Source: Chloroflexota bacterium (GTDB lineage Bacteria > Chloroflexota > Dehalococcoidia > JACPPY01). From it: DNA of 35,658 nt. The DNA lies in assembly GCA_016190755.1 (NCBI GenBank), contig JACPPY010000092.1, positions 1 to 35,658 of the forward strand. Direction: 5' to 3'. Below the pieces are notes generated by a model. That model made no database searches. It saw nothing but the letters and a program-made list of their open reading frames with translations, and had not been told where the DNA came from. Made by a program: the position numbers and the translations under genes. The stretch's first letter is position 1, and every line of letters starts with the position of its first letter. Shown here one piece after another: positions 15,351 through 23,318 of this stretch.

Positions 15351-16118
15351 CTAGTCCTGGGCAGGCGAGCCTGTGTCATTTGTCGCCGGCTCCATCATAT
15401 AGCCGGCTTTGGCCATAGTGCGTATCAGCGGTTTTTCCCGCCGTTCGTCCTCCAGCTTCCGCCGAAGGCGGCTCATCCACGTGCGAAGTAGTTGGATGTC
15501 CTCTCGGTATTCCGGTCCCCAGACCCTTGCCAACAGGTCCTCGTACAGCATCAACCGGCCCGCGTTCCGAGCTAACTCGCTGAGGAGCAACCATTCGATC
15601 CTAGTCAGGTGTTTTTCCCTGCCTCCAACGACAACTTCCCTCTTGGACGGGTCTATGGCAACATCATCGAACTGCACCGGGCTGGCATCGCCTCGGAGGT
15701 GAGAAACATTCGCCCGGCGCATCATGGCCCTGATTCTGGCGACCAATTCGTCAGGATTAAACGGCTTGCACAGGTAATCGTCAGCACCCAACTCCAAGCC
15801 CTTGATCCTGTCCTCGTCGGCACCCTTGGCGCTGAGGATTATGACCGGCATGGCGGAGAAAGTCCTGAGTTCCTTGAGGGCGTTCAAGCCATCCTTCTTT
15901 GGCATGACAAGGTCCAGGACCACGATGTCGGGTTCCTGGGCCTGCACTTGCTCCAGAGCCTGAGCCCCATTGGACGCAGTCACGACCTCATAACCACAAG
16001 CTTCGAGCTTGAGCCTCAAGAAGTTAACAATACGTGGCTCGTCATCAACAACGAGGACACGAAGCCTCCTGACTTCAGTAGTTCCGCTAGCGCTATGTGT
16101 ATCTTTTACCTGTAGCAT
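15351..16118 (-). CDS. OmpR/KdpE-type response regulator (orphan)
   Basis: A 255-residue two-component response regulator. The receiver domain begins RRLRVLVVDDEPRIV, with the phospho-acceptor Asp in DIVVLDLVMPKKDG, the conserved Ser in VIILSAKG and Lys in DDYLCKPFNPDEL. The C-terminal winged helix (about 150-245) includes LTRIEWLLLSELARNAGRL and WMSRLRRKLEDE, so it binds DNA. No histidine kinase gene lies within several kilobases, so it is an orphan in this window. The first ATG (16118) puts about 18 unconserved residues before the receiver fold, and no ribosome site supports it well; the true start may be later. The genes it controls are unknown. Confidence 0.93.
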   Translation of the reverse strand: MLQVKDTHSASGTTEVRRLRVLVVDDEPRIVNFLRLKLEACGYEVVTASNGAQALEQVQAQEPDIVVLDLVMPKKDGLNALKELRTFSAMPVIILSAKGADEDRIKGLELGADDYLCKPFNPDELVARIRAMMRRANVSHLRGDASPVQFDDVAIDPSKREVVVGGREKHLTRIEWLLLSELARNAGRLMLYEDLLARVWGPEYREDIQLLRTWMSRLRRKLEDERREKPLIRTMAKAGYMMEPATNDTGSPAQD

Positions 16119-16256
16119 AACAAAATATTATACCAGCGACATGCGACCGTGCTCCACTCGCAGGACCAACTCATCGCTTCAAAGAGGCTGGCCTGACGAG
16201 GCTGCATAAATTAGTCGGTTACAGATGATCTCACAGGACATTGCGCGTAGCTAGCA

Positions 16257-16625
16257 TCATATATTGACTTTTGCCATCAATTCGCCTATCAGTTCCTCGA
16301 GTACTCTGGCATCGCTGTGTTCAGTATCCCTGGCGCTGTAGACTAAGGTGATGTTTTCCTGACGGGCCGTTCTGGCAATGTCTTCCAAAATACTGGTTCT
16401 CTCAGGAGAAGACAGTTCCTCTATATTTCTCCTTCTAAACTCCGGCCATTTCGCCGCGTCATGGCCATACCACGTGCGCAATTCAGTGCTGGGCGCTAGG
16501 TCTTTCATCCACTCATCTATTCCAGCCCTTTCACGACTCAAACCTCTGGGCCATAACCGGTCAATCAGTATTCGCTTGCCATCCTGTGGCTCTTGTTTCT
16601 CGTATGCCCTCTTGATCTTCAACAT
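16257..16625 (-). CDS. DUF488 family protein (YeaO-like)
   Basis: A 122-residue protein of the DUF488 family. Typical segments are ILIDRLWPRGLSRERAGID near residue 19, WMKDLAPSTELRTWYGHDA and the C-terminal NITLVYSARDTEHSDA. The family's biochemical role is not established; the fold resembles small nucleotide- or metal-dependent enzymes. The length is normal. ATG 16625 has a GAGGT-like site upstream. It is a single gene between the response regulator and the flavin reductase-like gene, with intergenic gaps on both sides, so no operon partner suggests a role. Confidence 0.88.
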   Translation of the reverse strand: MLKIKRAYEKQEPQDGKRILIDRLWPRGLSRERAGIDEWMKDLAPSTELRTWYGHDAAKWPEFRRRNIEELSSPERTSILEDIARTARQENITLVYSARDTEHSDARVLEELIGELMAKVNI

Positions 16626-16692
16626 CTCGCCACTTACCTCAAATATTATCTATGCTAGGTCACGGTGAAAGACAGAAAGTTGGAGATCAATC

Positions 16693-17280
16693 CTACGCCA
16701 TCAAGCGCCGGGCCGTATCGCCAGGAGGCAGGTATCTCACTGACGTGCCTTCGGAAGTCGCATAGCGATGGCCAGATAGGTACAGTGCTGGCCTCACCTT
16801 AGTTATGTCAACTGTGCCATCCTCGCCAATCACGTCCTGGTCGAAGTGCGCGGCCACAACTTCGGCGACAAACCATTCGTGGTCCCCGTAGGTATGGTGC
16901 TCGCGCACTTTGCATTCGTAGGCAGCATAGGCCTCATGCAAAAGAGGACAAGAGGTTTTGACCCCGCGCTCTCGCGCCATGTGAAGCCTGTCGAACTTAT
17001 TGCCTTGTCTGCCCGTGGAACCGCCAAGCGCCGCAAACAGCTCCGCTTTCTCGATGGGCAAGAAGTTGATGGCAAACTCCCCGGCTTCCATTATCAGTTC
17101 ATGTGATAGCCTTTTGGGCGAGAGAGCGATGCCGATGAGCGGTGGCCTCTGTGAAACGGGCGAGTGCCACGCCAGGGTCAGGGCATTGTCCATATCCCTG
17201 GCGTGGCAGGTCACCACGGCCACAAGCCTGGGGTAGTCGAGCCTGAAGCTACCGGCACCTTCGATTGTCTTTCGCAGCAT
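16693..17280 (-). CDS. Flavin reductase-like (flavoredoxin-type) protein
   Basis: A 195-residue FMN-binding split-barrel protein. PRLVAVVTCHARDMDNALTL, followed by PPLIGIALSPKRLSHELI and GEFAINFLP, is the standard flavin reductase/flavoredoxin core; the GNKFDR segment and ECKVREHHTYGDHEWFVAEV complete the family pattern. Such proteins carry electrons or reduce flavins and iron chelates. ATG 17280 is clearly the start: AAGGAG (17287-17292) lies 6 nt upstream, while the reading frame extends to 17592 without family sequence. It is transcribed divergently from the small membrane protein that begins 183 bp away. The electron donor and acceptor are unknown. Confidence 0.88.
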   Translation of the reverse strand: MLRKTIEGAGSFRLDYPRLVAVVTCHARDMDNALTLAWHSPVSQRPPLIGIALSPKRLSHELIMEAGEFAINFLPIEKAELFAALGGSTGRQGNKFDRLHMARERGVKTSCPLLHEAYAAYECKVREHHTYGDHEWFVAEVVAAHFDQDVIGEDGTVDITKVRPALYLSGHRYATSEGTSVRYLPPGDTARRLMA

Positions 17281-17462
17281 CTCTAACTCCTTTCCATTTC
17301 CATTGAGTCTGTCCAGTATATTCGGATATCCAGAGAGGTAGTGCCCCTCAATGGCTATGTTAGCATAAGCGCTGGGTGGTAATACCGTTGACCTGGAGAA
17401 TCCCTGAGTGTAGAATGCCATCTGATCGACGGATGTCGAGCTGACTGGACATTGGAAATAGT

Positions 17463-17774
17463 ATGAGCCAGAAAAGTAGCGACCAACGTGGTGGAGCAGG
17501 TTTCCCCATCTTCGCGGCGCTCTTGATAACCGTGGGCGCGTTGTTATTACTCTATAATTTCGACATACTGCCCAGTGGGGTATGGAGAGCACTGGTCAAG
17601 TTTTGGCCTGTGGTGCTACTCATCCTGGGGGTAAACATATTCCTCAGGGCCCACCCCTGGATTGCCGGATTCGTGGTCCTGCTTATTCTGCTGGCGACTC
17701 TTGGTGCCGCTGCCTGGCTGGCCAATTCAAACCCGTATGCTTACTCTGCTGTGAGGACACTGCTGGCCGGCTGA
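17463..17774 (+). CDS. Small three-helix membrane protein (LiaI/DUF5668-like)
   Basis: A 103-residue protein with a short charged N-terminus and three transmembrane segments: FPIFAALLITVGALLLLYNF (about 14-33), FWPVVLLILGVNIFL (about 47-61) and AGFVVLLILLATLGAAAWLA (about 68-87). The pattern G-x-L-L-L-L-Y-N-F followed by WPVVLLILG is that of the LiaI/LiaF N-terminal transmembrane domain (DUF5668), often linked to envelope-stress sensing. ATG 17463 is used; only a weak GGA lies upstream. No LiaF C-terminal domain or two-component kinase is adjacent. The orphan response regulator 1.3 kb away is on the other strand and need not be linked. Confidence 0.7.
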   Translation: MSQKSSDQRGGAGFPIFAALLITVGALLLLYNFDILPSGVWRALVKFWPVVLLILGVNIFLRAHPWIAGFVVLLILLATLGAAAWLANSNPYAYSAVRTLLAG

Positions 17775-17865
17775 GCCGTAAGTTAGCGGACAACACCAAC
17801 CAGGCCCGGCTTATCAGCAGACCTCTGAAGCCCTCCCCTGCTTGCGCCACGCATGGCCATTGGCT

Positions 17866-19287
17866 TTACCCGCCCGGTGCCGAGCGTGATTCCGCTGTTG
17901 CCTTCCTCAAAATCTCTCTAGCGGCGAGCACGCCGGAGGCTGATGCTTGGACCAGGCCGCGGCTGACTCCAGCCGCATCGCCGATAGCGAACATGTTGGT
18001 CAACTCCGTCTCGAGGCTGGAAGTAAGATCAAGCCTCGGGGAATAGAACTTGACCTCTACGCCGTAAAGGAGAGTGTGGCGGGAGGCAACTCCCGGCGCA
18101 AGCCGGTCCATCGCATCCAACATCTCGATGATCCCCTTCAGGTGACGGTAGGGCAATACGAAGGACAGATCACCGGGCACTGCGCTCTTGAGCGTGGCTT
18201 CCACTAGGCTGCGCTGCAGCCTTTCCCGTGTAGACCGGTGGCCTTCACGCAAATCACCCAGCCGTTGCACCAATACACCACCACTGAGCAGGTTCGCCAG
18301 ACGGGCAATACACTTACCGTAGGCTATCGGGTCCTTGAAGGGTTCCGTAAACGTCGTGCTGACCAGTATGGCGAAGTTAGTGTTCTGCGTCTTCCGTTCG
18401 GCATAGCTGTGACCGTTGACCGTAATTACAGGGTTCTCCCCACCAGTAGACTCCATCGTGACCTCACCGGAAGGACACATGCAGAACGTACGCAAGTGGT
18501 CGTCGAAACTGCGAGAGGAGTACTCAAGCTTGGACTCGTACAGCACTGACGTCAACTCGGACAGGACAGGTGCCGGGACTTCCACCCGCACTCCTACATC
18601 GATGGGGTTGCAGTCCAGCTTCAGATGCAAACGGCCAGCTTCTTTCACCAGCCAATCAGCCCCTTCCCTTCCCGGAGCCAGCACCAGGTACTGGCACCCG
18701 ATACGATCTCCATCAGACGTCTCCACGCCCGTGACCATACCATCGTTAGTCAGGATCGAGGCCACGCTGGTGCGCAGCCTGATATCTAACCACGGGGAAA
18801 GGTAGTCCTGTATTTCCTTGAGTATCTTCCTGGCATACTCAGTCCCCAGGTGCCGGAACGGCACCGGTACGAGGCGCAGTTCTGCCAGGGCTGCACGCTG
18901 CCTGAGCCGCTCAAGTTGTTCTTCAGCACCGACGCCGTACAACTTTTTAGGTGCCCCGAACCGGAGATATAATTCATCCACGTAGGAGACTAGATCTCTT
19001 GCGCGTTCGGGTCCGACGATGTCCTTGAGATGGCCGCCGATATCCGCCGATACGCTTAGCTTGCCGTCGCTGAAAGCGCCGGCACCACCCCAGCCGCTGA
19101 CCATATGGCAAGGATCACAGGAAATACACGAGTTGCCTCGCTCTTGCACCGGGCAGTGCCGTGCATCGATGTCCCTGCCTTTTTCCAGGAGCAGAACCTT
19201 GAATTCGCCTTGCTTGCGTAACTCCAGGGCAGCAAAAATACCTGCGGGGCCGCCGCCAACTATGATCACATCGTACCGTTTTGTCAC
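17866..19287 (-). CDS. FAD-dependent dehydrogenase (COG2509 type)
   Basis: A 473-residue flavoprotein. The N-terminal dinucleotide-binding motif is YDVIIVGGGPAGIFAALEL, with the acidic end of strand 2 at LLEKG. A Cys-rich segment, RGNSCISCDPCHMVSGWGGA, and a GAFSDGKL motif follow, then the long substrate domain, and the C-terminal FAD motif MFAIGDAAGVSRGLVQAS. This is the COG2509 'uncharacterised FAD-dependent dehydrogenase' group; the substrate is unknown. The gene starts with GTG 39 nt after the meaB stop and is likely co-transcribed with it, though the family is not a known B12-mutase partner. The conserved cysteines suggest a redox or metal site near the FAD (inference). Confidence 0.88.
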   Translation of the reverse strand: MTKRYDVIIVGGGPAGIFAALELRKQGEFKVLLLEKGRDIDARHCPVQERGNSCISCDPCHMVSGWGGAGAFSDGKLSVSADIGGHLKDIVGPERARDLVSYVDELYLRFGAPKKLYGVGAEEQLERLRQRAALAELRLVPVPFRHLGTEYARKILKEIQDYLSPWLDIRLRTSVASILTNDGMVTGVETSDGDRIGCQYLVLAPGREGADWLVKEAGRLHLKLDCNPIDVGVRVEVPAPVLSELTSVLYESKLEYSSRSFDDHLRTFCMCPSGEVTMESTGGENPVITVNGHSYAERKTQNTNFAILVSTTFTEPFKDPIAYGKCIARLANLLSGGVLVQRLGDLREGHRSTRERLQRSLVEATLKSAVPGDLSFVLPYRHLKGIIEMLDAMDRLAPGVASRHTLLYGVEVKFYSPRLDLTSSLETELTNMFAIGDAAGVSRGLVQASASGVLAAREILRKATAESRSAPGG

Positions 19288-19326
19288 TTTGTGTCTCGCC
19301 CTTCATGTCCCAACATATCAACAAGT

Positions 19327-20313
19327 TCACTCATTCGTCCCGTCCGACAGCTCATGGGACCACTGCGCGATTATTGTCTGGGAACCAAGCACCTCTTTCG
19401 CAGCCGAGTAGGGGTCGATCTCACCATCTGCGACTCTCGACAGATAAGATGACAGCTCACCGTTACTCCCGATCAGACCCAGCAGCTTCCGCGTAATGTT
19501 CTGCTCAACTGTCTCGAGAAATTCCTTTTTCCGCTGCTCCCGCCTTTTCTCGGTCAACCGTCCCGTCTCTTCCATAGCCCTGCGATGTGCTACAACCTTC
19601 TCATAGAGCAGGTCGACGCCCACGTTGTTCAATGCCTGAGTAGATATCACCGGCACCTTCCACCAACTCTGACGCGGATACATCTGCAACATTGCCTCAA
19701 GTTCGGCCACCATACCGTCTGCGCCGGGCCGGTCGGCCTTGTTGACCACAAGAATATCAGCTATTTCGAGCAGCCCGGCTTTCATCGTCTGTATGGTGTC
19801 CCCGGCCTCCGGCACGAGCACGACCACAACCGTGTCCACGTGCTCCATGACATCCATCTCGTTCTGGCCAACGCCGACCGTCTCGACCAGCACATAATCT
19901 TTACCAAAGGCATCGAGAAGCTTGATCACGTTGCGCGCCGTACGAGGCAGCCCACCCAGACTGCCCCTGGTAGCCATGCTTCGAATGAAAACGCCTTCAT
20001 CGAGACAGTGTTGCTGCATCCTTATCCGATCACCAAGTACAGCCCCACCGCTAAAAGGGCTGGTAGGGTCGGCGGCCACTATCGCCACAGTGAGGCGTTC
20101 CGAACGCAGTACAGTGGTAATCCGGTCTACCAGGCTGCTCTTTCCAGCCCCCGGCGGGCCGGTAATGCCTACGCGATAGGCCTTGCCCAGATGCGGCTGG
20201 ATGAGCCGCATCACCTCCGGCACCTCTGGATGATCCTGCTCGACCAATGTTATCAGGCGTGCTAGAGACAATTGGCGGCCTTGCAGCATATCAGACACAG
20301 GTCCCGCTTGCAT
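19327..20313 (-). CDS. meaB: MeaB/ArgK-type P-loop GTPase
   Basis: A 328-residue G3E GTPase that loads and protects adenosylcobalamin-dependent acyl-CoA mutases such as methylmalonyl-CoA mutase. The Walker A motif GPPGAGKS is at 52-59; the switch region follows at ADPTSPFSGGAVLGDRIRM; ETVGVGQNEMDV contains the Walker B region; and NKADRPGAD gives base specificity. The N-terminal helices and C-terminal dimerisation arm are present and the length is normal. ATG 20313 has GGAGGT 9 nt upstream. The mutase subunits are not in the window, so the client enzyme must be elsewhere. It heads a two-gene unit with the FAD dehydrogenase. Confidence 0.94.
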   Translation of the reverse strand: MQAGPVSDMLQGRQLSLARLITLVEQDHPEVPEVMRLIQPHLGKAYRVGITGPPGAGKSSLVDRITTVLRSERLTVAIVAADPTSPFSGGAVLGDRIRMQQHCLDEGVFIRSMATRGSLGGLPRTARNVIKLLDAFGKDYVLVETVGVGQNEMDVMEHVDTVVVVLVPEAGDTIQTMKAGLLEIADILVVNKADRPGADGMVAELEAMLQMYPRQSWWKVPVISTQALNNVGVDLLYEKVVAHRRAMEETGRLTEKRREQRKKEFLETVEQNITRKLLGLIGSNGELSSYLSRVADGEIDPYSAAKEVLGSQTIIAQWSHELSDGTNE

Positions 20314-20456
20314 TCCCGGTAAACCTCCAAAAGGTCATTTTATATCTGCCTGATAGTAGAGTCAAACAATGGGCATGCAGAGCGGAGGATAGGAAAACTC
20401 AGGAGGAAACGATCGCTTGGTTCGCATCGATAAGCGATGAAGCCGGAAGCCGGGCG

Positions 20457-21455
20457 TCACCGGTATCCTGTTGACGGAACACCCTTCTCAGAGGTCGATG
20501 TTCTGTGAGCGAAAGGCATATGCTCCAAGAAAGCCGGGCCCAGCAAGCAGGTTACCGCAGCGAGTGCCAAGAACGACAATCCCAGAAGGGAAATACCCTT
20601 GCTGGATATAGCGACAAGAATTAAGACGGCCAACTCTGACATCAACAGGGCACCGACCTTAAGCCAGCGCTGTCTGACCCTGACGAAGACGGCAACTGCC
20701 GCTCCCAGCGCCAGGAAGCTAGCTGCTATCCAGGGTGCGAGTCTGCCCAGCGGTGAGTCCAACGAGTCCAATGGTATGTCCCGCCAGCCAACGGCCAGGG
20801 CCCACGAAGCCAGCACCGGAGCGGGAAACATCATCACGGAGCAGTAGATCCAATCCGTGCGCAGGCTCTGTCTTCCGATCCGGCTCACCAGCCATACCGC
20901 CAGCGGCAAATAGATAAATACCGCCAACCAGGACCATTGTCGCGGCAGGTAGACCAACAGCACTCCGGCTATTATCACCGGGACAAGCAGATAGCCAAGC
21001 CAGGGAAACAGCCAGCGCGGTTTCCCCCGCCACCAGCCATAGGCACTAAAGAGTATCACAATCCCGAGGACCATCAGCAGTCCTGTCATGCTGCGCCACC
21101 AGCTCAGGGCAAACAGCAGTGCGAAGATAATATGCGGGGAAGCGGCCATCAGGGTCTGTCCCCAGCTTCCCTGGCTATGGGCCTCGTACAGTTGTCGCGC
21201 CAGAATACGAGGTGGCCCCAGGAGATGAGTAGCTTCCGCTTTCGCCTCGTCCGGCGAAAGGCCGTTTTCTTCCAGCTCCTTGGCACGGTCATCCACGTGC
21301 GTACATATTTCGCGTAGTACGTCACGCTCGACATTGTCCTCGAGCCTCAGGCCGGACTTGAGTGCGGATATGTAGGCAATGAGTTTCGTCTGATAGTTTG
21401 TTCCGGCTACATCGGCTGTATCACGAGGTTGATTGCCGTGGAGAACCCACGCCAT
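20457..21455 (-). CDS. HAAS-domain membrane sensor paired with PadR
   Basis: A 332-residue protein with a cytoplasmic N-terminal helical domain (about 20-85: YISALKSGLRLEDNVERDVL ... RAKELEENGLSPDEAKAEA). This is the HAAS/DUF1700-type module in which G-x-S-x-x-E-A follows a His/Asp-bearing helix. About eight transmembrane helices follow (about 100-315). HAAS domains are known partners of PadR winged-helix regulators in membrane-linked signalling. The gene starts inside the end of the padR gene (49-nt overlap), strongly suggesting coupled translation. What it senses cannot be told. A shorter product starting later is possible, since its first residues are unconserved. Confidence 0.82.
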   Translation of the reverse strand: MAWVLHGNQPRDTADVAGTNYQTKLIAYISALKSGLRLEDNVERDVLREICTHVDDRAKELEENGLSPDEAKAEATHLLGPPRILARQLYEAHSQGSWGQTLMAASPHIIFALLFALSWWRSMTGLLMVLGIVILFSAYGWWRGKPRWLFPWLGYLLVPVIIAGVLLVYLPRQWSWLAVFIYLPLAVWLVSRIGRQSLRTDWIYCSVMMFPAPVLASWALAVGWRDIPLDSLDSPLGRLAPWIAASFLALGAAVAVFVRVRQRWLKVGALLMSELAVLILVAISSKGISLLGLSFLALAAVTCLLGPAFLEHMPFAHRTSTSEKGVPSTGYR

Positions 21456-21742
21456 TCTACCAGCTTTTCTGCAAGGATCTTTGATCCCTGCTCAGTTATG
21501 TGATAGTACCGTCGTTCTTGTCCGTTGGGAAGCCGTTCCCACGTTCCTTCGATCAGACCCGCCTTCTCCAGTCTGTGGAGGGCTGGATAGAGAGTTCCCT
21601 CCCTGAAACAGAAGTAGCCATTACTTCTCTTTTCCAGCTCCTTGATTATGCGGTAGCCGTATGTCGGCCCTTCGCTGATCAAATACAGTAGTAGTGAGTC
21701 AGTGCTACCCTTCAGCAGTTCGCGCCCATATGGGATTTCCAT
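21407..21742 (-). CDS. PadR family transcriptional regulator
   Basis: A 111-residue winged-helix DNA-binding protein of the PadR type. Features are LLKGSTDSLLLYLISEGPTY at the N-terminus, GYRIIKELEKRSNGYFCFRE, and the wing GTLYPALHRLEKAGLIEGTW with ERRYYHITEQG. The length is that of short PadR proteins, with one C-terminal helix. ATG 21742 follows a purine-rich AAAGGGGAAAG. The HAAS membrane protein overlaps its 3' end, and PadR commonly controls its own operon; the AGTGC-TT-GCACT palindrome just upstream is a plausible autoregulatory operator. Confidence 0.93.
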   Translation of the reverse strand: MEIPYGRELLKGSTDSLLLYLISEGPTYGYRIIKELEKRSNGYFCFREGTLYPALHRLEKAGLIEGTWERLPNGQERRYYHITEQGSKILAEKLVEWRGFSTAINLVIQPM

Positions 21743-21761
21743 GTCTTTCCCCTTTCACGCT

Positions 21762-21773
21762 AGTGCTTGCACT
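21762..21773. promoter_or_regulatory. Palindrome upstream of padR
   Basis: The inverted repeat AGTGC-TT-GCACT sits 19 bp before the padR ATG. It is symmetric and compact, as an operator for a dimeric regulator would be, but it does not match the ATGT-N8-ACAT form described for some PadR proteins. Its role as an autoregulatory site is inferred from position. Confidence 0.35.
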
Positions 21774-21945
21774 GTTGATTGGAGCATATCAGGAAGACTG
21801 CTGCCTGTCAATCGGGTGTCGCAGTCGGCTGACCATATACAACAAGGATTAAGAAGGCTGCCGGCGACCTGCCTATGCGTGGAGTACAGGCTGCGGCACA
21901 GGCATTGAGTATCTAGCTGATTTCCAAGGCACGGCGCCGGGGACA

Positions 21946-23037
21946 TCATCGACAGACGGCCATTATCTTGTTGAACTCATCCATTAACTTGGGGTTCGGA
22001 CTGCCATCTTCACGCTTGGCCACAAGGTCAGGCCTCGGACGTTCAATGTACCACTGTCTCAGAGCCGATGCTGTGCTCTCGGGCAAGGCTTCTATGACAT
22101 TGGTCTCAAACCCTATTTCAGCCCCTGCCCTATCCATCGGCAGCCGTGACTTGCGTGGATAAATATGCATGTGCCAGCGGTAGTATTTCCTGGCCTCTTC
22201 CATCTGCCGGAACGGCGCCATGTGTACCGCTATGTTGAGGTCTGTTATTCCCCGGTAGAAGAATAGCGCCGGGAATATTCCCAGCACCGGCCTCATCATT
22301 GCGGCCCTGCTCCCGTTGTGTGTCTGCAGTATATGTGATATCGGCTCGTGCGGATATACGATGATTTCATGAGTGCACGTAGGAGCGAAAGCAGAGGCAA
22401 TGAGGACGCTTCCGTCGTGGATGACGCGCCTTCCATCCAGCCTTTCTTCTTCCGACAGTAAATCAAAGGGGTTGCGGCCGTACTTCTGGTACAATTCCCG
22501 GCAGGTGCGCCACTCCTGTTCCTGCCTTGGGTCCGGAACGAAGGTTATGCTCCTTCTTTGAGAGTGGGGATGTTGTTGCGACGCCCCGGCAAAGGTGCCC
22601 CAGTTGGTGAAGTCCATGAAAGCTATGACCTCGGGGTCTTTGGAGCACATGAGCGCCAGATCGTACGACGATTCGATCATGCGTTCCATATCTTCGAAGT
22701 AGAGGTCCGACAACAGCAACTTGTGCTCACCGAAGGGCGGGTAGATAGTTATCCAGTCTAGCTTCTCCCAGGGGAACTTGTTTGGCACCGATACGGCACC
22801 GTTCGAATGATATATCCTTTCCTTGGGAGTGTATTGCTCATAGTTACAGAACGGACAATCCTTGATAGGGTGCAAGTCGAGATTGGCGACGATGCCGAAG
22901 CCTCTTTTAGCTCTCTCTTCGGATATCTTGGCCACCGTCCCTGACAGAGGGTCTACTCTGGTGATATACGAGACTTCCTTCTTGTCTCCGTTGGTGCTGA
23001 ACGCGAGCGTTTTACCAGCGTATTCCTTCAGTAGCAT
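21946..23037 (-). CDS. galT: Galactose-1-phosphate uridylyltransferase-like protein
   Basis: A 363-residue GalT-family protein of the HIT superfamily. Zinc-site Cys pair CPFC is at 61-64, and the nucleophile motif HPHSQ at 156-160 is preceded by NWGTFAGASQQ. The C-terminal half repeats the fold and ends with HMHIYPRKSR. The motif H-x-H-x-Q carries the UMP-His intermediate in nucleotidyl transfer between UDP-glucose and hexose 1-phosphate. It is divergent enough that the true sugar or nucleotide substrate may differ, and no galK or galE lies nearby. A good promoter (23173-23202) lies 130-165 nt upstream, so it is probably transcribed separately from tilS. Confidence 0.85.
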   Translation of the reverse strand: MLLKEYAGKTLAFSTNGDKKEVSYITRVDPLSGTVAKISEERAKRGFGIVANLDLHPIKDCPFCNYEQYTPKERIYHSNGAVSVPNKFPWEKLDWITIYPPFGEHKLLLSDLYFEDMERMIESSYDLALMCSKDPEVIAFMDFTNWGTFAGASQQHPHSQRRSITFVPDPRQEQEWRTCRELYQKYGRNPFDLLSEEERLDGRRVIHDGSVLIASAFAPTCTHEIIVYPHEPISHILQTHNGSRAAMMRPVLGIFPALFFYRGITDLNIAVHMAPFRQMEEARKYYRWHMHIYPRKSRLPMDRAGAEIGFETNVIEALPESTASALRQWYIERPRPDLVAKREDGSPNPKLMDEFNKIMAVCR

Positions 23038-23172
23038 AAGTTACGTGCCTCACGATTTAGGTTTAGAACCAAGTGATGTCTCCGGACCTCTGGAATCCGC
23101 AGCAGCTTGTGGCCCTTACCGGGGATTAACAGGAGGTTGGCTGAACCAAGGCTCTGTAACACTTTTGTCATA

Positions 23173-23202
23173 ATTCTACCACCATGTGTCAAGGTCTGCC
23201 AA
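23173..23202 (-). promoter_or_regulatory. Promoter of the galT-like gene
   Basis: On the minus strand TTGGCA (23197-23202) and TAGAAT (23173-23178) are separated by 18 bp. The predicted transcript would carry a leader of about 130 nt. The pentamer TGTCA occurs four times on the plus strand and once inverted between 23166 and 23242, overlapping and flanking this promoter, including ATGTCA-N6-TGACAT at 23221-23238. Confidence 0.5.
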
Positions 23203-23318
23203 ATACAAGGCGATATACGTATGTCACAGTTTTGACATGTCACGGGAGCAACAGGCAGCCTTCGGACAAACTTCATCCAAGGCGTCGGGCGTTGAGCCGC
23301 CAAAGTTCGTTGGCCCAG

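Noticed and set aside
19585-20265. A 226-codon plus-strand frame opposite meaB
   Set aside because: His/Arg-rich shadow of a conserved GTPase with complete G motifs.
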